A DNA stretch of 26,787 nt from an uncultured Eggerthellaceae bacterium (GCA_934623455.1 CAKTVK010000021.1:1-26787), one strand, 5' to 3'; shown: positions 15,733-24,278, counted from the first letter of the stretch. Program-made: numbers and translations. Notes: generated from the sequence alone by a model not told the origin.

Positions 15733-16395
15733 ATGAGCGGGGAAACAAGTAGAGAAGCGATGCTCGCCTCTCTGAAACAAGCTATTTCGCATATCGAAAG
15801 CGGCTCTCAAGCAGAGAGCCGTATCGCTTTCGATGCGCCCGATACCGCTGATCTTGCCGTTCGCAACGAAGACGATACCGGTAATAAGAACCCTGTAAAA
15901 GCATACGCAGAGCCCGCTGAAGGCGAGAAGCAGCTCATCGACAACGATGAAGCCGCCTATCAGAAAATCCTTCGCTTACTGAATTATCGCGATCGCACTT
16001 CTCATGAGTTAGCGGAACGGCTGCAAAAAGACGGCTTTTCTTCCAAAGCGACTTATGAGGCGCTTGATCGCGCAACGCGACTAGGGCTTGTTGATGACAC
16101 TCGATACTGCAGAAACTACATCGATCAGTCATTTCGCGCGGGCAAGGGAAGGCGCGTGGTGGAAAACGACCTTAAGCGAAAAGGCGTTCCTCAAGCCGAT
16201 GTTCTGTTGTTTCTGAGCGCGAGCGTCTTCGAAGAGGAAAATGAAGAAGAAAGGGCGTATCAGTTTCTTCTGAAGCATCCTCCACGGGGTAAAAATATTC
16301 GGGAAAACGCTTTTCGCAAACTCGTTTCAAAGGGATACTCGATTAACGCAGCGTCAAAATCTGCGGCACGCTATATGAGCGAGAATGCACAGTAA
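15733..16395 (+). CDS. recX: Regulatory protein RecX
   Basis: RecX binds RecA filaments and modulates their activity. The 220-aa product has a variable acidic N-terminus (1-70) followed by the RecX three-helix repeats (about 75-215), with recognisable segments LLNYRDRTSHELAERL, GLVDDTRYCRNYI and GKGRRVVENDLKRKGV. It begins 11 nt after recA and must be co-transcribed, hence SOS-induced. The ribosome binding site is weak (no clear GGAGG), consistent with lower expression than RecA. Confidence 0.9.
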   Translation: MSGETSREAMLASLKQAISHIESGSQAESRIAFDAPDTADLAVRNEDDTGNKNPVKAYAEPAEGEKQLIDNDEAAYQKILRLLNYRDRTSHELAERLQKDGFSSKATYEALDRATRLGLVDDTRYCRNYIDQSFRAGKGRRVVENDLKRKGVPQADVLLFLSASVFEEENEEERAYQFLLKHPPRGKNIRENAFRKLVSKGYSINAASKSAARYMSENAQ

Positions 16396-16546
16396 TGACT
16401 GATTCGCGGCGTAAGCGTTAATGCGAGTTCAGCGAATTCTTCTTTTTCGTCCGATCTTTTCCGCAAACTGTCAAACCGAACCGTCAAACATTAAAAATGG
16501 TAAACAATCTCTTCAAAAAACAGTAAGGGTGCTTTAGAATATGTAG

Positions 16547-16708
16547 CTATGAGTGAATCCATCCATTAGGGTTGTTTATATATTTTTCAATTGAAGATGC
16601 ATTGATGCGAGCAGATGCTCGTGGTGTGTGATTTGGTTGTCGATAATTTAATAACTGCATTTTTGTGTGCATTCGCTCATGCCCGGATATTGAATCCAGG
16701 CATTTTTT
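16547..16708 (+). ncRNA. Candidate structured non-coding RNA or rny leader
   Basis: GAGTGAAT (16551-16558) can pair over 8 bp, with one G-U, with ATTCGCTC (16671-16678), closing a domain of about 128 nt. Inside lies the hairpin CGAGC-AGAT-GCTCG. The closing stem is followed at once by a terminator-like hairpin (16679-16703) and a T-run. A promoter candidate is placed so that transcription would start near 16547. A promoter, closing stem and terminator together suggest a small RNA of about 160 nt. A 6S-like rod is one possibility, but no family was recognised. It may alternatively be a rny leader with attenuation. Confidence 0.4.
16679..16708 (+). terminator. Terminator-like hairpin upstream of rny
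   Basis: ATGCC (16679-16683) with GGCAT (16699-16703), extended past one mismatch by GGAT/ATCC, is followed by TTTTT (16704-16708). It lies 62 nt before rny, so it either ends a short upstream RNA or attenuates rny. Confidence 0.6.
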
Positions 16709-16769
16709 ATTGCAAACAACAACTTATGCCCTAGTAACCGCACCATAAACGAAAGGGGGATTTCCGCAG

Positions 16770-18302
16770 ATGGAGATTGTTATTGCTGCAATCATTGCAC
16801 TGGTTATCGGTGCTGCAGTAGGATTTGTTATTTCCAACAACAACGCGCAGGGAAAAGCGCAGTTAGCGAGAACCCAGGCAGAAGAACGTCTTGCAAACGC
16901 AAGCAAAGAAGCAGAAAACCTGAAACGAGAAGCAATCATCGAAGCGGATAGCGAAGCGCTTCGCATTAAGAAAGAGGCGGAAGCCGAGAATAAAGAACGC
17001 ATGAGGGAGGTTCGTAGCGCAGAGAATCGCCTTCAGCAACGTGAGAGCAGCCTTGACAAGCGCGTTGAGGCCCTCGACACACGTGAGCATCAGCTTTCAA
17101 CCCTTAATGGTCAGCTTGAGCGTCGTGCCCGCGATTTGAGTGCCGCCGAAGAGGAGGCATCTGCTCGTCTTGAGCACATCGCCGGCCTTACCACCGACGA
17201 AGCAAAGCAGGAACTCCTTGATTCTTTGCGCGATGACGTTGTGCATGAATCCGCCGCTATTATTCGCGATGCTGAAATGCGTACAAAGGCTGAGTGCGAT
17301 AAGCGCTCCCGTGAAATTCTGAGCCTTGCGATTCAGCGCGTTGCCGCCGATCATTCTGCAGAGAATACCGTATCATCCATTCATATCCCGTCCGACGAGC
17401 TGAAGGGCCGCATTATTGGTCGCGAAGGCCGTAATATCCGCTCCTTCGAGCAGCTGACGGGTACCAATCTGATTATCGACGATACACCTGAATGCGTAAC
17501 CATTTCGTGCTTTGATCCTGTTCGCCGCGAAATCGGCCGTGTTACCATGGAGAACCTTATTGCCGATGGCCGTATTCATCCGGCACGCATTGAGGAAATG
17601 TTCGCTAAAGCGGAAAAGCTCGTCAACCAACGCATTCAAGAAGCGGGCGATCAGGCGTCGTTTGATACGGGCATCCACGACCTGCATCCCGAACTCATTC
17701 GCACCTTGGGTCGTTTGCGCTATCGCACCTCGTACGGGCAAAACGTGCTGAATCATTCCCTTGAAGTTGCGTATCTGTCGGGCGTTATGGCATCCGAGCT
17801 GGGTCTTGATCCCATTATTGCAAAACGTGCAGGTCTTCTGCATGACTTGGGTAAGGCGGTTGACCACGAAGTTGAAGGCAGCCACGCCGTTATTGGCGCC
17901 GACCTGGCACGTCGTTTCGGAGAGCATCCTGAAATCGTCCACGCGATTGAAGCTCACCACAACGATGTAGAGCCGAATAGCGTTCTTGACGTCATCATTC
18001 AAGCGGCCGATGCCGTTTCCGCTGCTCGTCCAGGCGCACGTAAGGAGTCTTTGGACGCCTACATCAAGCGCCTTGAGAAGCTGGAAGAGATCGCAAACTC
18101 CCACAAGGGCGTTGTGCGCACCTACGCTATTCAAGCGGGCCGCGAAGTTCGTGTTATGGTTGAGCCGTCGGTTGTTGATGAAGCCACCACAACGGTTCTT
18201 GCACACGATATCGCTCATCAAATCGAGAGTGAAATGCAATATCCCGGCCAGGTTAAGGTTGTCGTTATCCGCGAAAGCCGCGCCGTTGATTACGCTAAAT
18301 AG
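16770..18302 (+). CDS. rny: Ribonuclease Y
   Basis: RNase Y is a membrane-anchored endoribonuclease that starts mRNA decay. The 510-aa protein has an N-terminal TM helix (about 2-21), a long charged coiled coil (about 28-190), a KH domain with GRIIGREGRNIR (213-224), and an HD domain with H358-D359 in GLLHDLGKAVDHE and a further HH at 396-397. The start at 16770 follows AAAGGGGG. The next gene begins 3 nt after its stop. Together with PNPase and RNase J, it completes a Gram-positive RNA-decay set within this window. Confidence 0.97.
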   Translation: MEIVIAAIIALVIGAAVGFVISNNNAQGKAQLARTQAEERLANASKEAENLKREAIIEADSEALRIKKEAEAENKERMREVRSAENRLQQRESSLDKRVEALDTREHQLSTLNGQLERRARDLSAAEEEASARLEHIAGLTTDEAKQELLDSLRDDVVHESAAIIRDAEMRTKAECDKRSREILSLAIQRVAADHSAENTVSSIHIPSDELKGRIIGREGRNIRSFEQLTGTNLIIDDTPECVTISCFDPVRREIGRVTMENLIADGRIHPARIEEMFAKAEKLVNQRIQEAGDQASFDTGIHDLHPELIRTLGRLRYRTSYGQNVLNHSLEVAYLSGVMASELGLDPIIAKRAGLLHDLGKAVDHEVEGSHAVIGADLARRFGEHPEIVHAIEAHHNDVEPNSVLDVIIQAADAVSAARPGARKESLDAYIKRLEKLEEIANSHKGVVRTYAIQAGREVRVMVEPSVVDEATTTVLAHDIAHQIESEMQYPGQVKVVVIRESRAVDYAK

Positions 18303-18305
18303 CGC

Positions 18306-19415
18306 ATGGACAGCACTTCGCTAACAAATTTTGTTGAATCAGTATGCAATGAGAGCCACCTTCGGGTTGAAACCGACCTCGGAGGTGGCTTCGTACGCCT
18401 TAAAAGCGAAGAAGCAGAGCGCAGACAAGCGGCACACGACATAAGGACGACCGAGGATGCTCTAATTGAGCTTTTGCGTAATTCGCGCGACGCTCATGCG
18501 CATTCTATTTTTATTGCCACGTCAAAATCGGATCGAGTACGTAAGCTTCTCGTAATTGATGACGGTGACGGTATTCCTGATTTCATGAAAGAGCTCGTAT
18601 TCGAACCACGCGTTACTAGTAAGCTCGATACCATGCATTTCGATAAATGGGGAGTTCATGGACGTGGCATGGCTCTTTATGCCGTACGAACAAATGCGCA
18701 AGCATGCGGCGTTGTTCAATCTCAGCCCGGAGCAGGTACCGCTCTTTTTGCAGATTTCAACACCGATACCGTTTCGGAAAAAACGGATCAATCTACGTTT
18801 CCTGCTTTCTCGTTGAACGAAAACAATCGGATTTCTGTTCGCGGACCCAAGAATATCATTCGAACAAGCTGCGAGTTTGCTTTCGAGCATAGGAATTCTG
18901 TATCGGTATATCTTGGGTCTCCCGTTGAAATCGCTGCAACACTGTATGCTTACGGCAAAGCAACGCTTTCCTTGCTCGATCGAACATTCATGCACGATGA
19001 AAGCGCAATCGTCATTACCAAGAAGCTTGCTCTTGCAGCCGACGAAGAATCCTTCTGCGACATTGCGCAATCCATGGGCATCGAGCTATCAACGCGGTCG
19101 GCATATCGAATCCTGGGCGGTCAAATTGCCCCCATCGATCCGCTTCTTGACCAAATCCAAGACTCACTGTTGCAACAAAATGCCAAACCGCCAGTTCTAT
19201 CTGTAAAAAAGGGGCATGAAGCTGCGCCTAAAGGAAAGAGAAAGCCGGTCTCGTTTGCGACAGATGATTTATCTGATTTTACGACACGCGTGAAAGAAGA
19301 TTATCAAGAGCTTGCGAAAGCATATTACCTGGCAAAAGACGTTGATGTTCATGCGCAAGTTAGAGGGGATGCTCTTATCGTTCGTATCCCGCTTGCTTCC
19401 GATGATTCGCTCTAG
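18306..19415 (+). CDS. GHKL-type ATP-binding protein, function unknown
   Basis: This 369-aa protein has an N-terminal GHKL (Hsp90/MutL/histidine kinase-like) ATPase fold. The N-box is ALIELLRNSRDAHA with E55, N59 and D62; G1 is DDGDGIP (85-91); the G2-like lid is WGVHGRGMALYAVR (115-128). The rest (about 165-369) is unrecognised, with a basic patch near 301-313 and a compact C-terminal segment. There is no TM or phospho-acceptor motif, so it is not an ordinary sensor kinase. It starts 3 nt after rny without a clear Shine-Dalgarno, implying translational coupling to RNase Y. In Bacillus this slot between rny and spoVS is held by ymdB. Confidence 0.8.
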   Translation: MDSTSLTNFVESVCNESHLRVETDLGGGFVRLKSEEAERRQAAHDIRTTEDALIELLRNSRDAHAHSIFIATSKSDRVRKLLVIDDGDGIPDFMKELVFEPRVTSKLDTMHFDKWGVHGRGMALYAVRTNAQACGVVQSQPGAGTALFADFNTDTVSEKTDQSTFPAFSLNENNRISVRGPKNIIRTSCEFAFEHRNSVSVYLGSPVEIAATLYAYGKATLSLLDRTFMHDESAIVITKKLALAADEESFCDIAQSMGIELSTRSAYRILGGQIAPIDPLLDQIQDSLLQQNAKPPVLSVKKGHEAAPKGKRKPVSFATDDLSDFTTRVKEDYQELAKAYYLAKDVDVHAQVRGDALIVRIPLASDDSL

Positions 19416-19420
19416 TCTCA

Positions 19421-19449
19421 TTGCCCCTTTCGAGCAAAACGCATAGAAT
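19421..19449 (+). promoter_or_regulatory. Candidate promoter for spoVS-miaB-miaA
   Basis: TTGCCC (19421-19426) and TAGAAT (19444-19449) are 17 nt apart and directly follow the GHKL gene stop codon. Transcription would begin about 45 nt before spoVS. Confidence 0.5.
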
Positions 19450-19498
19450 AAATAGCTGCAACAAACAGAGATTAAACGAACTACTGATAAGGGCATAC

Positions 19499-19870
19499 AT
19501 GCAATCACCAATATCATCTGAACAACTGGAAATCGGTTTTCTGAAAGTATCGTCTAAGTCCAATCCCGCATCGGTCGCAGGCGCAATAGCGGGCATGATC
19601 AAAGACGGCAAAACCGTTGACATTCAGTCCGTTGGCGCAGGAGCGGTCAACCAAGCGGTAAAGGCAATCGCTGTTTCTCGCGGGTTCTTGTCGCCTGTTG
19701 GAATCGAGATTGTATGCATTCCTTCTTTCGCTGACATTATGATTGACGGCGAATATCGCACTGCCATCCGCTTTTCCGTTGAGCCCCGCTGCTCAACGCA
19801 TGCGATTAATTTTCCCGATTTTTCTACCGCCAACGACCCTTCTCTTGAAACTTATAAGGAGCAAGCATGA
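19499..19870 (+). CDS. spoVS: SpoVS-family (Alba-like) protein
   Basis: The 123-aa protein contains a full SpoVS domain (about 12-97): LKVSSKSNPASVAGAIAG, GAGAVNQAVKAIAVSRGF, and a C-terminal IDGEYRTAIRFSVEPR. In Bacillus, SpoVS (86 aa) affects septation and sporulation and has an Alba-like nucleic-acid-binding fold. Here it has a short N-terminal addition and an extra tail of about 26 residues. The ATG at 19499 follows AAGGG at 6-nt spacing; an upstream in-frame TTG at 19421 is inside the promoter. Its stop overlaps the miaB start (ATGA), so the two are coupled. Confidence 0.92.
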   Translation: MQSPISSEQLEIGFLKVSSKSNPASVAGAIAGMIKDGKTVDIQSVGAGAVNQAVKAIAVSRGFLSPVGIEIVCIPSFADIMIDGEYRTAIRFSVEPRCSTHAINFPDFSTANDPSLETYKEQA

Positions 19871-21234
19871 ATTCTGCGCTCTTTGGAACCACGTTTTGCG
19901 TGCACACCTTCGGCTGCCAGATGAATAAACACGATTCCGAGCGTGTATGTGGCATGCTTGAAGCACTCGGTTCTCTTGAAGTACCTACAATCGAAGAAGC
20001 AGATGTCGTGATTTTCATGACATGCTGCGTGCGAGAAGCAGCCGATGTTCGTCTATACGGACAGGTCCAATCAATGAAGAACCTCCCTGTTCGTGAAGGT
20101 TCGCCGCTTCATAAGCGCATTATTGCGGTAGGTGGGTGCATCGGTCAGCGCGATGGCGAAAAACTCACCGATAGCATGAAACATCTTGATGTGGTATTCG
20201 GAACACATAATCTATCGGCGCTTCCTCGTTTGCTTGAAGAGGCTATCGAGGAAAAATGCCAACGCGTAGAAGTCCTTGATTCGTCATCCGAGTTCTCCAC
20301 GAGCCTTCCTACCGACCGCGAGAATTCGTGGGCGGCATGGCTTCCTATCACTATTGGATGCAATAATTTCTGCACGTACTGCATTGTTCCATACGTCCGT
20401 GGACGTGAAAAATCGCGTCCTATGGAAGATATCATCAAGGAAGCTAAAGCGTATGTTGCTGCAGGGGTAAAAGAAATCACGCTTCTGGGCCAAAATGTTA
20501 ATTCGTATGGACGAGACTTATATGGCGAGCCTCGTTTTGCCGAATTGCTCAAGGAAATCGATAAAACAGGCATTGAGCGTTTGCGTTTCGCCACCAGCCA
20601 TCCCAAAGATCTGACTGACGAAGTAATCGCCGACTTCGGAACGTTGCCTTCGCTTATGCCGTATTTGCATCTTCCCGTTCAATCGGGATCGAATCGCATC
20701 CTTTCCGAGATGAACAGACGCTATACCCGCGAACATTATTTGGAGCTCGTACAGAAAATTCGTAAAGCGTGCCCCGATATCGCTTTATCGACCGACATCA
20801 TCGTTGGTTTTCCTGGTGAAACCGAAGAAGATTTCATGGAAACGTATCGCCTTGTCGAAGAAGTGGGTTATCAGCAGGTTTTCACGTTCATCTATTCCAA
20901 ACGAGAAGGAACACCCGCAGCGGACATGGAAGATGATACTCCGCGCGAGGTTATTCAAAACCGATTCGATCGCTTGGTTGATTTAGTGCAAAGCAAGGCC
21001 TATGAGGCCAACCAGGCGGATGCATCTTCGGTTGTTTCCGTGCTTGTAGAAGGCGCATCGAAGCGCGATGAGAGCCTGCTTGTTGGAAAAAGCTGCAAGA
21101 ACCAAACAGTACATGCGCCTATTCCTACAGGTAGATGCATTGATGATCTTGTCGGCAAAACAATTGATGTGCAAGTTGAAGAAGCTCGAACATGGTATCT
21201 TTTCGGGCATGTTGTTGACGATAACGAGCAATAA
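19867..21234 (+). CDS. miaB: tRNA-2-methylthio-N6-isopentenyladenosine37 synthase MiaB
   Basis: MiaB methylthiolates isopentenyl-A37 of tRNAs that read UNN codons, acting after MiaA. The 455-aa radical SAM protein has cluster cysteines C17 (TFGCQMN), C53 (in MTCCVREAA) and C91 (GGCIGQ), the radical SAM triad C165-x3-C169-x2-C172 (CNNFCTYC), LLGQNVNSYG and a C-terminal TRAM domain. The middle motif is normally NTCAVRE; here it is MTCCVRE with an adjacent extra cysteine. It overlaps spoVS by 4 nt and miaA by 1 nt, so spoVS-miaB-miaA form a tightly coupled unit. Confidence 0.94.
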   Translation: MNSALFGTTFCVHTFGCQMNKHDSERVCGMLEALGSLEVPTIEEADVVIFMTCCVREAADVRLYGQVQSMKNLPVREGSPLHKRIIAVGGCIGQRDGEKLTDSMKHLDVVFGTHNLSALPRLLEEAIEEKCQRVEVLDSSSEFSTSLPTDRENSWAAWLPITIGCNNFCTYCIVPYVRGREKSRPMEDIIKEAKAYVAAGVKEITLLGQNVNSYGRDLYGEPRFAELLKEIDKTGIERLRFATSHPKDLTDEVIADFGTLPSLMPYLHLPVQSGSNRILSEMNRRYTREHYLELVQKIRKACPDIALSTDIIVGFPGETEEDFMETYRLVEEVGYQQVFTFIYSKREGTPAADMEDDTPREVIQNRFDRLVDLVQSKAYEANQADASSVVSVLVEGASKRDESLLVGKSCKNQTVHAPIPTGRCIDDLVGKTIDVQVEEARTWYLFGHVVDDNEQ

Positions 21235-22247
21235 TGCCTATGTCGCAAAAAACATGCGAAACAGATAGCTTACCAAGCGCTGCTTCATGCAATTATGTGA
21301 ACCAGAAACCCGTGATATGCATTGTTGGTCCAACGGCAAGTGGAAAAACCGACTTTGCGCAAGAGCTTGCCGTTGCGCTTGATGGGGAAGTGGTCAGCGC
21401 CGATTCGATGCAAATATATCGCGGCATGGATATTGGCACGGGAAAAATACCATGCTCAGAACGCAAAGTTCCTCATTGGGGCTTCGACCTTGTTGACCCA
21501 GGGCAAGAATATTCAGCGGCACTTTTTCAGGAATACGCACGAAATGCCTTCCGTGATATTGCAAATCGAGGCAAGCGGGCAATTCTTTGCGGTGGCACAG
21601 GGCTTTATGTGCGCGCTGCGATTGATGATTATCGTTTTCCCGCAGGGTCGCAAGACGATAATCCTGTTCGCGAAAAATACACTGCTTTTGCTCAGGAAAA
21701 CGGCAATCAGGCTCTTTGGGACCTTTTGCTTTCCGTTGACCCCGAAAGCGCAAAAGAGATTCACCCGAACAACGTGCGTCGCGTTGTTCGCGCATTTGAA
21801 CTGCGCGAAGAGGGTGCATCGTATGCGCAGCAAAAAAGCAACCTCAAAAAAATCCCCCAAGCTATACCGGCTGTTTTTTTCGGAATTGCGTATGATAGGG
21901 AAAAATTAAACGAGCGAATCTATCGTCGTGTTGACATAATGATTGAAAATGGCCTTGTCAATGAGGTCGAAAGCCTTCTCGATAGGGGTTTTCGCGATGG
22001 AATCACCGCGCCGCAGGCAATTGGATACAAAGAAATTGTCCAGGCAATAGATGGTAAATGTACGCTTGACGAAGCAATTGAGCAAATCAAAATTGCAACA
22101 AGGCGCTACGCCAAGCGCCAGCGGAGCTGGTTTAATCAGGATAAACGTATTATTTGGCTTGACGGAACAAATGCTACAAGCAGCCAGCTTTGCAGCGCAG
22201 CTTTGGATTATTTGGTTCAGCGTGATTTTGAACTGCATCAGAAATAG
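21234..22247 (+). CDS. miaA: tRNA dimethylallyltransferase
   Basis: MiaA transfers a dimethylallyl group to A37 of tRNA, making the substrate of MiaB. The 337-aa protein has the P-loop GPTASGKT (32-39), DSMQIYRGMDIGTGK, and later KRQRSWFNQDKRI. The N-terminus (1-24) is a poorly conserved extension. The start is the ATG overlapping the miaB stop (TAATG); an in-frame ATG two codons later is an alternative. No good Shine-Dalgarno is seen, which fits coupling to miaB. Confidence 0.94.
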   Translation: MPMSQKTCETDSLPSAASCNYVNQKPVICIVGPTASGKTDFAQELAVALDGEVVSADSMQIYRGMDIGTGKIPCSERKVPHWGFDLVDPGQEYSAALFQEYARNAFRDIANRGKRAILCGGTGLYVRAAIDDYRFPAGSQDDNPVREKYTAFAQENGNQALWDLLLSVDPESAKEIHPNNVRRVVRAFELREEGASYAQQKSNLKKIPQAIPAVFFGIAYDREKLNERIYRRVDIMIENGLVNEVESLLDRGFRDGITAPQAIGYKEIVQAIDGKCTLDEAIEQIKIATRRYAKRQRSWFNQDKRIIWLDGTNATSSQLCSAALDYLVQRDFELHQK

Positions 22248-22258
22248 AGGTTTACATC

Positions 22259-23563
22259 ATGGAATACGAAAGCGTGACGATTAGCGGGCAAACAACACTT
22301 GAAGACATACATGAGGAACGCGCCCTTCTCGTAGGAGTTGATAGACCCGATGCGACCTGGCCGCTCTCAAGCACCTTGGAAGAACTCGCACGTCTTGCCG
22401 ATACCGCTGGCGCTGTTGTGGTGGCCACTACAACGCAGAAGCTCTCAAGCCCGAACCCACGAACTTTTGTCGGTTCGGGCAAGGCGGAAGAAATCGCCGA
22501 TATGTGCCGTTCGTATGCGATTGATTTAGTTATATTCGACGATGAACTGACGCCCTCCCAGCAAAGCAACCTCGAACGAATTATGGGCAGAAGCGTTAAG
22601 GTTATTGATAGAACCGCTTTGATTTTGGATATTTTCGCACTTCATGCAACTTCAAAAGAGGGAAGACTTCAGGTACGTTTGGCGCAGAACCAGTATCTTT
22701 TGCCGCGCTTGCGTGGTATGTGGGCACATTTGGCGTCAAATCGTATGGGTGGCGGCGTTGGATCTCGTTTTGGCGAAGGCGAAAGCCAGCTAGAAGTCGA
22801 TAGGCGCATTGTTCGAAAGCGCATTTCGTCCATTAAGGACGAACTCGATAATCTCGCACGTGTTCGCGGCGTTCAGCGGGAAAGTCGCTATAATTCTCAT
22901 ATTTTTAAAATCTCCCTAGCAGGATACACGAATGCGGGTAAAAGCAGCTTGCTTAATGCGTTGACCGATGCGAATGTTCTCAGCTACGACAAGCTTTTTG
23001 CCACGCTTGACTCAACAACAAGACGGTTCGAGCTCGAAAATGGACGAGCCGTTACGATAACCGATACCGTAGGATTCATCCAAAAACTCCCAACAACGCT
23101 TGTCAATGCATTCCAATCAACGCTTGATGAGATTTGTGGATCGGACTTTGTGCTGCACGTTGTTGATGCTTCTTCGAAGGAATACGAAAGCCAGATTGTT
23201 GCTGTTGAAAATGTTTTGAAACAGATTGGTGCCAGTAATATCCCGCGTATCAATGTATTCAATAAATGCGATTTATTACCTTCAGAGCAAATCGAAGTGC
23301 TTAAAGAGAAATACCCCCAAGCACTGTTCATCAGCACCCTTACTGGTTTTGGCTTAGATGCCCTCAAAGAAAAGATAGCCGAAGCCGCTTCAGCAACAGA
23401 GCAATTGATAGAGGTTGTAATCCCTTATTCGCAAGGCGACTTGGTTTCGTTCGCTCATGAGAAATGCCGCATTGCAAGCGAAAGCTACGAAGAAAAGGGA
23501 ACTCGCATGTCCCTCTATGCGGGAAATGCGATCCTCCCTCGCTTCGAAAAATATCAAATCTAG
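22259..23563 (+). CDS. hflX: GTPase HflX
   Basis: HflX is a ribosome-associated GTPase that splits or rescues stalled ribosomes under stress. The 434-aa protein has the N-terminal glycine-rich nucleotide-binding HflX domain (about 20-130), a helical linker with the LPRLRGMWAHL segment, and a G domain with G1 GYTNAGKS (222-229), G3 DTVG (269-272) and G4 NKCD (335-338). It starts 11 nt after miaA. Its TAG stop lies in a CTAG that also provides the stop of the converging lexA gene, so no terminator fits between them. Confidence 0.95.
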   Translation: MEYESVTISGQTTLEDIHEERALLVGVDRPDATWPLSSTLEELARLADTAGAVVVATTTQKLSSPNPRTFVGSGKAEEIADMCRSYAIDLVIFDDELTPSQQSNLERIMGRSVKVIDRTALILDIFALHATSKEGRLQVRLAQNQYLLPRLRGMWAHLASNRMGGGVGSRFGEGESQLEVDRRIVRKRISSIKDELDNLARVRGVQRESRYNSHIFKISLAGYTNAGKSSLLNALTDANVLSYDKLFATLDSTTRRFELENGRAVTITDTVGFIQKLPTTLVNAFQSTLDEICGSDFVLHVVDASSKEYESQIVAVENVLKQIGASNIPRINVFNKCDLLPSEQIEVLKEKYPQALFISTLTGFGLDALKEKIAEAASATEQLIEVVIPYSQGDLVSFAHEKCRIASESYEEKGTRMSLYAGNAILPRFEKYQI

Positions 23564-24240
23564 AGACGACGAAACACAGCAACAACCTTGCCAGCAATCG
23601 AGCAATCTCGCGTAATAATTGGCTCCATGGAAGAGTTTTCGGGCTGCAACCGAATACGATCCGTTTCTCGGTAGAAACGCTTGACGGTTGCCCCGTCATC
23701 GATTATTGCTACAACAATATCACCGTTATTCGCGGTTGATTGCTGCTTTACAACCACATAATCACCGTCATTGATGCCGCACTCCACCATTGAGTCTCCG
23801 CGAACCGAAAGCATGAACGACGCAGAATCACCCACGATATCAACAGGCAAGGAAAGAACATCCGTAATATTCTCTTCTGCTAAAATCGGTGTGCCCGCAG
23901 CAACGTTTCCTACAAGGGGTACATCAATGATCTTGCTGAATGAGGGACTGACAACATTGCGATAATCGCTCGAATCATCGTAATCGGTTGCATTATCCAC
24001 ATCGACGCCATCTTCTAGGGGATAGGCAAGCGTAATCGAGCGCGATTTCATTGCGTCGCGCTTGATGTATCCTTTTTCCTCAAGAGAATTCAAATGAACA
24101 TGGACGGTAGAAGGGGAGGATAGATTAAGCTCTTTGCATATCTCTCTAACAGTTGGACCGTATCCCTTTTCCTTAATGCACTTCTCAATGCATTCCAAAA
24201 CGCCGAGTTGCTTCTTGGTAAGTTTTTCTTTTTCAGACAT
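23560..24240 (-). CDS. lexA: LexA repressor
   Basis: LexA represses SOS genes and cleaves itself when RecA filaments form. The 226-aa protein has a winged-HTH N-terminal domain (about 3-68, VREICKELNLSSPSTVHVHL), an acidic linker that is longer than usual (about 76-100), the Ala115-Gly116 cleavage site in GNVAAG, and the catalytic dyad Ser150 (VRGDSMV) and Lys187 (GATVKRF). Two adjacent ATG codons are possible; the one at 24240 gives 7-nt spacing from AAGGAG. Three LexA-type boxes lie upstream, so the gene is autoregulated. Confidence 0.97.
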   Translation of the reverse strand: MSEKEKLTKKQLGVLECIEKCIKEKGYGPTVREICKELNLSSPSTVHVHLNSLEEKGYIKRDAMKSRSITLAYPLEDGVDVDNATDYDDSSDYRNVVSPSFSKIIDVPLVGNVAAGTPILAEENITDVLSLPVDIVGDSASFMLSVRGDSMVECGINDGDYVVVKQQSTANNGDIVVAIIDDGATVKRFYRETDRIRLQPENSSMEPIITRDCSIAGKVVAVFRRL

Positions 24241-24257
24241 CATATATCTCCTTACCA

Positions 24258-24271
24258 CGAACATTTGTATG
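24258..24271. promoter_or_regulatory. Degenerate LexA box in the lexA leader
   Basis: CGAACATTTGTATG matches eight of the ten fixed positions of CGAAC-N4-GTTCG. It lies 18 nt upstream of the lexA start codon, in the mRNA leader. Confidence 0.55.
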
Positions 24272-24278
24272 TTTTTTA

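Larger units (their letters stand above)
16396..16769. other. Intergenic region recX-rny (374 nt)
   Basis: No convincing protein-coding frame is seen. The stretch is AT-rich in its middle and holds a weak promoter (TTCAAA 16512-16517, 17 nt, TAGAAT 16535-16540), a candidate structured RNA, a terminator-like hairpin, and a possible rny promoter (TTGCAA 16710-16715, 16 nt, TAGTAA). Confidence 0.5.

Noticed and set aside
17373..18239. 288-codon and similar long - strand frames opposite rny and recA
   Set aside because: Shadows of the conserved genes; no ribosome binding sites or domains.
22464..22481. CGAAC...GTTCG pair inside hflX
   Set aside because: The gap is 8 nt and the site is within coding sequence; not an SOS box.
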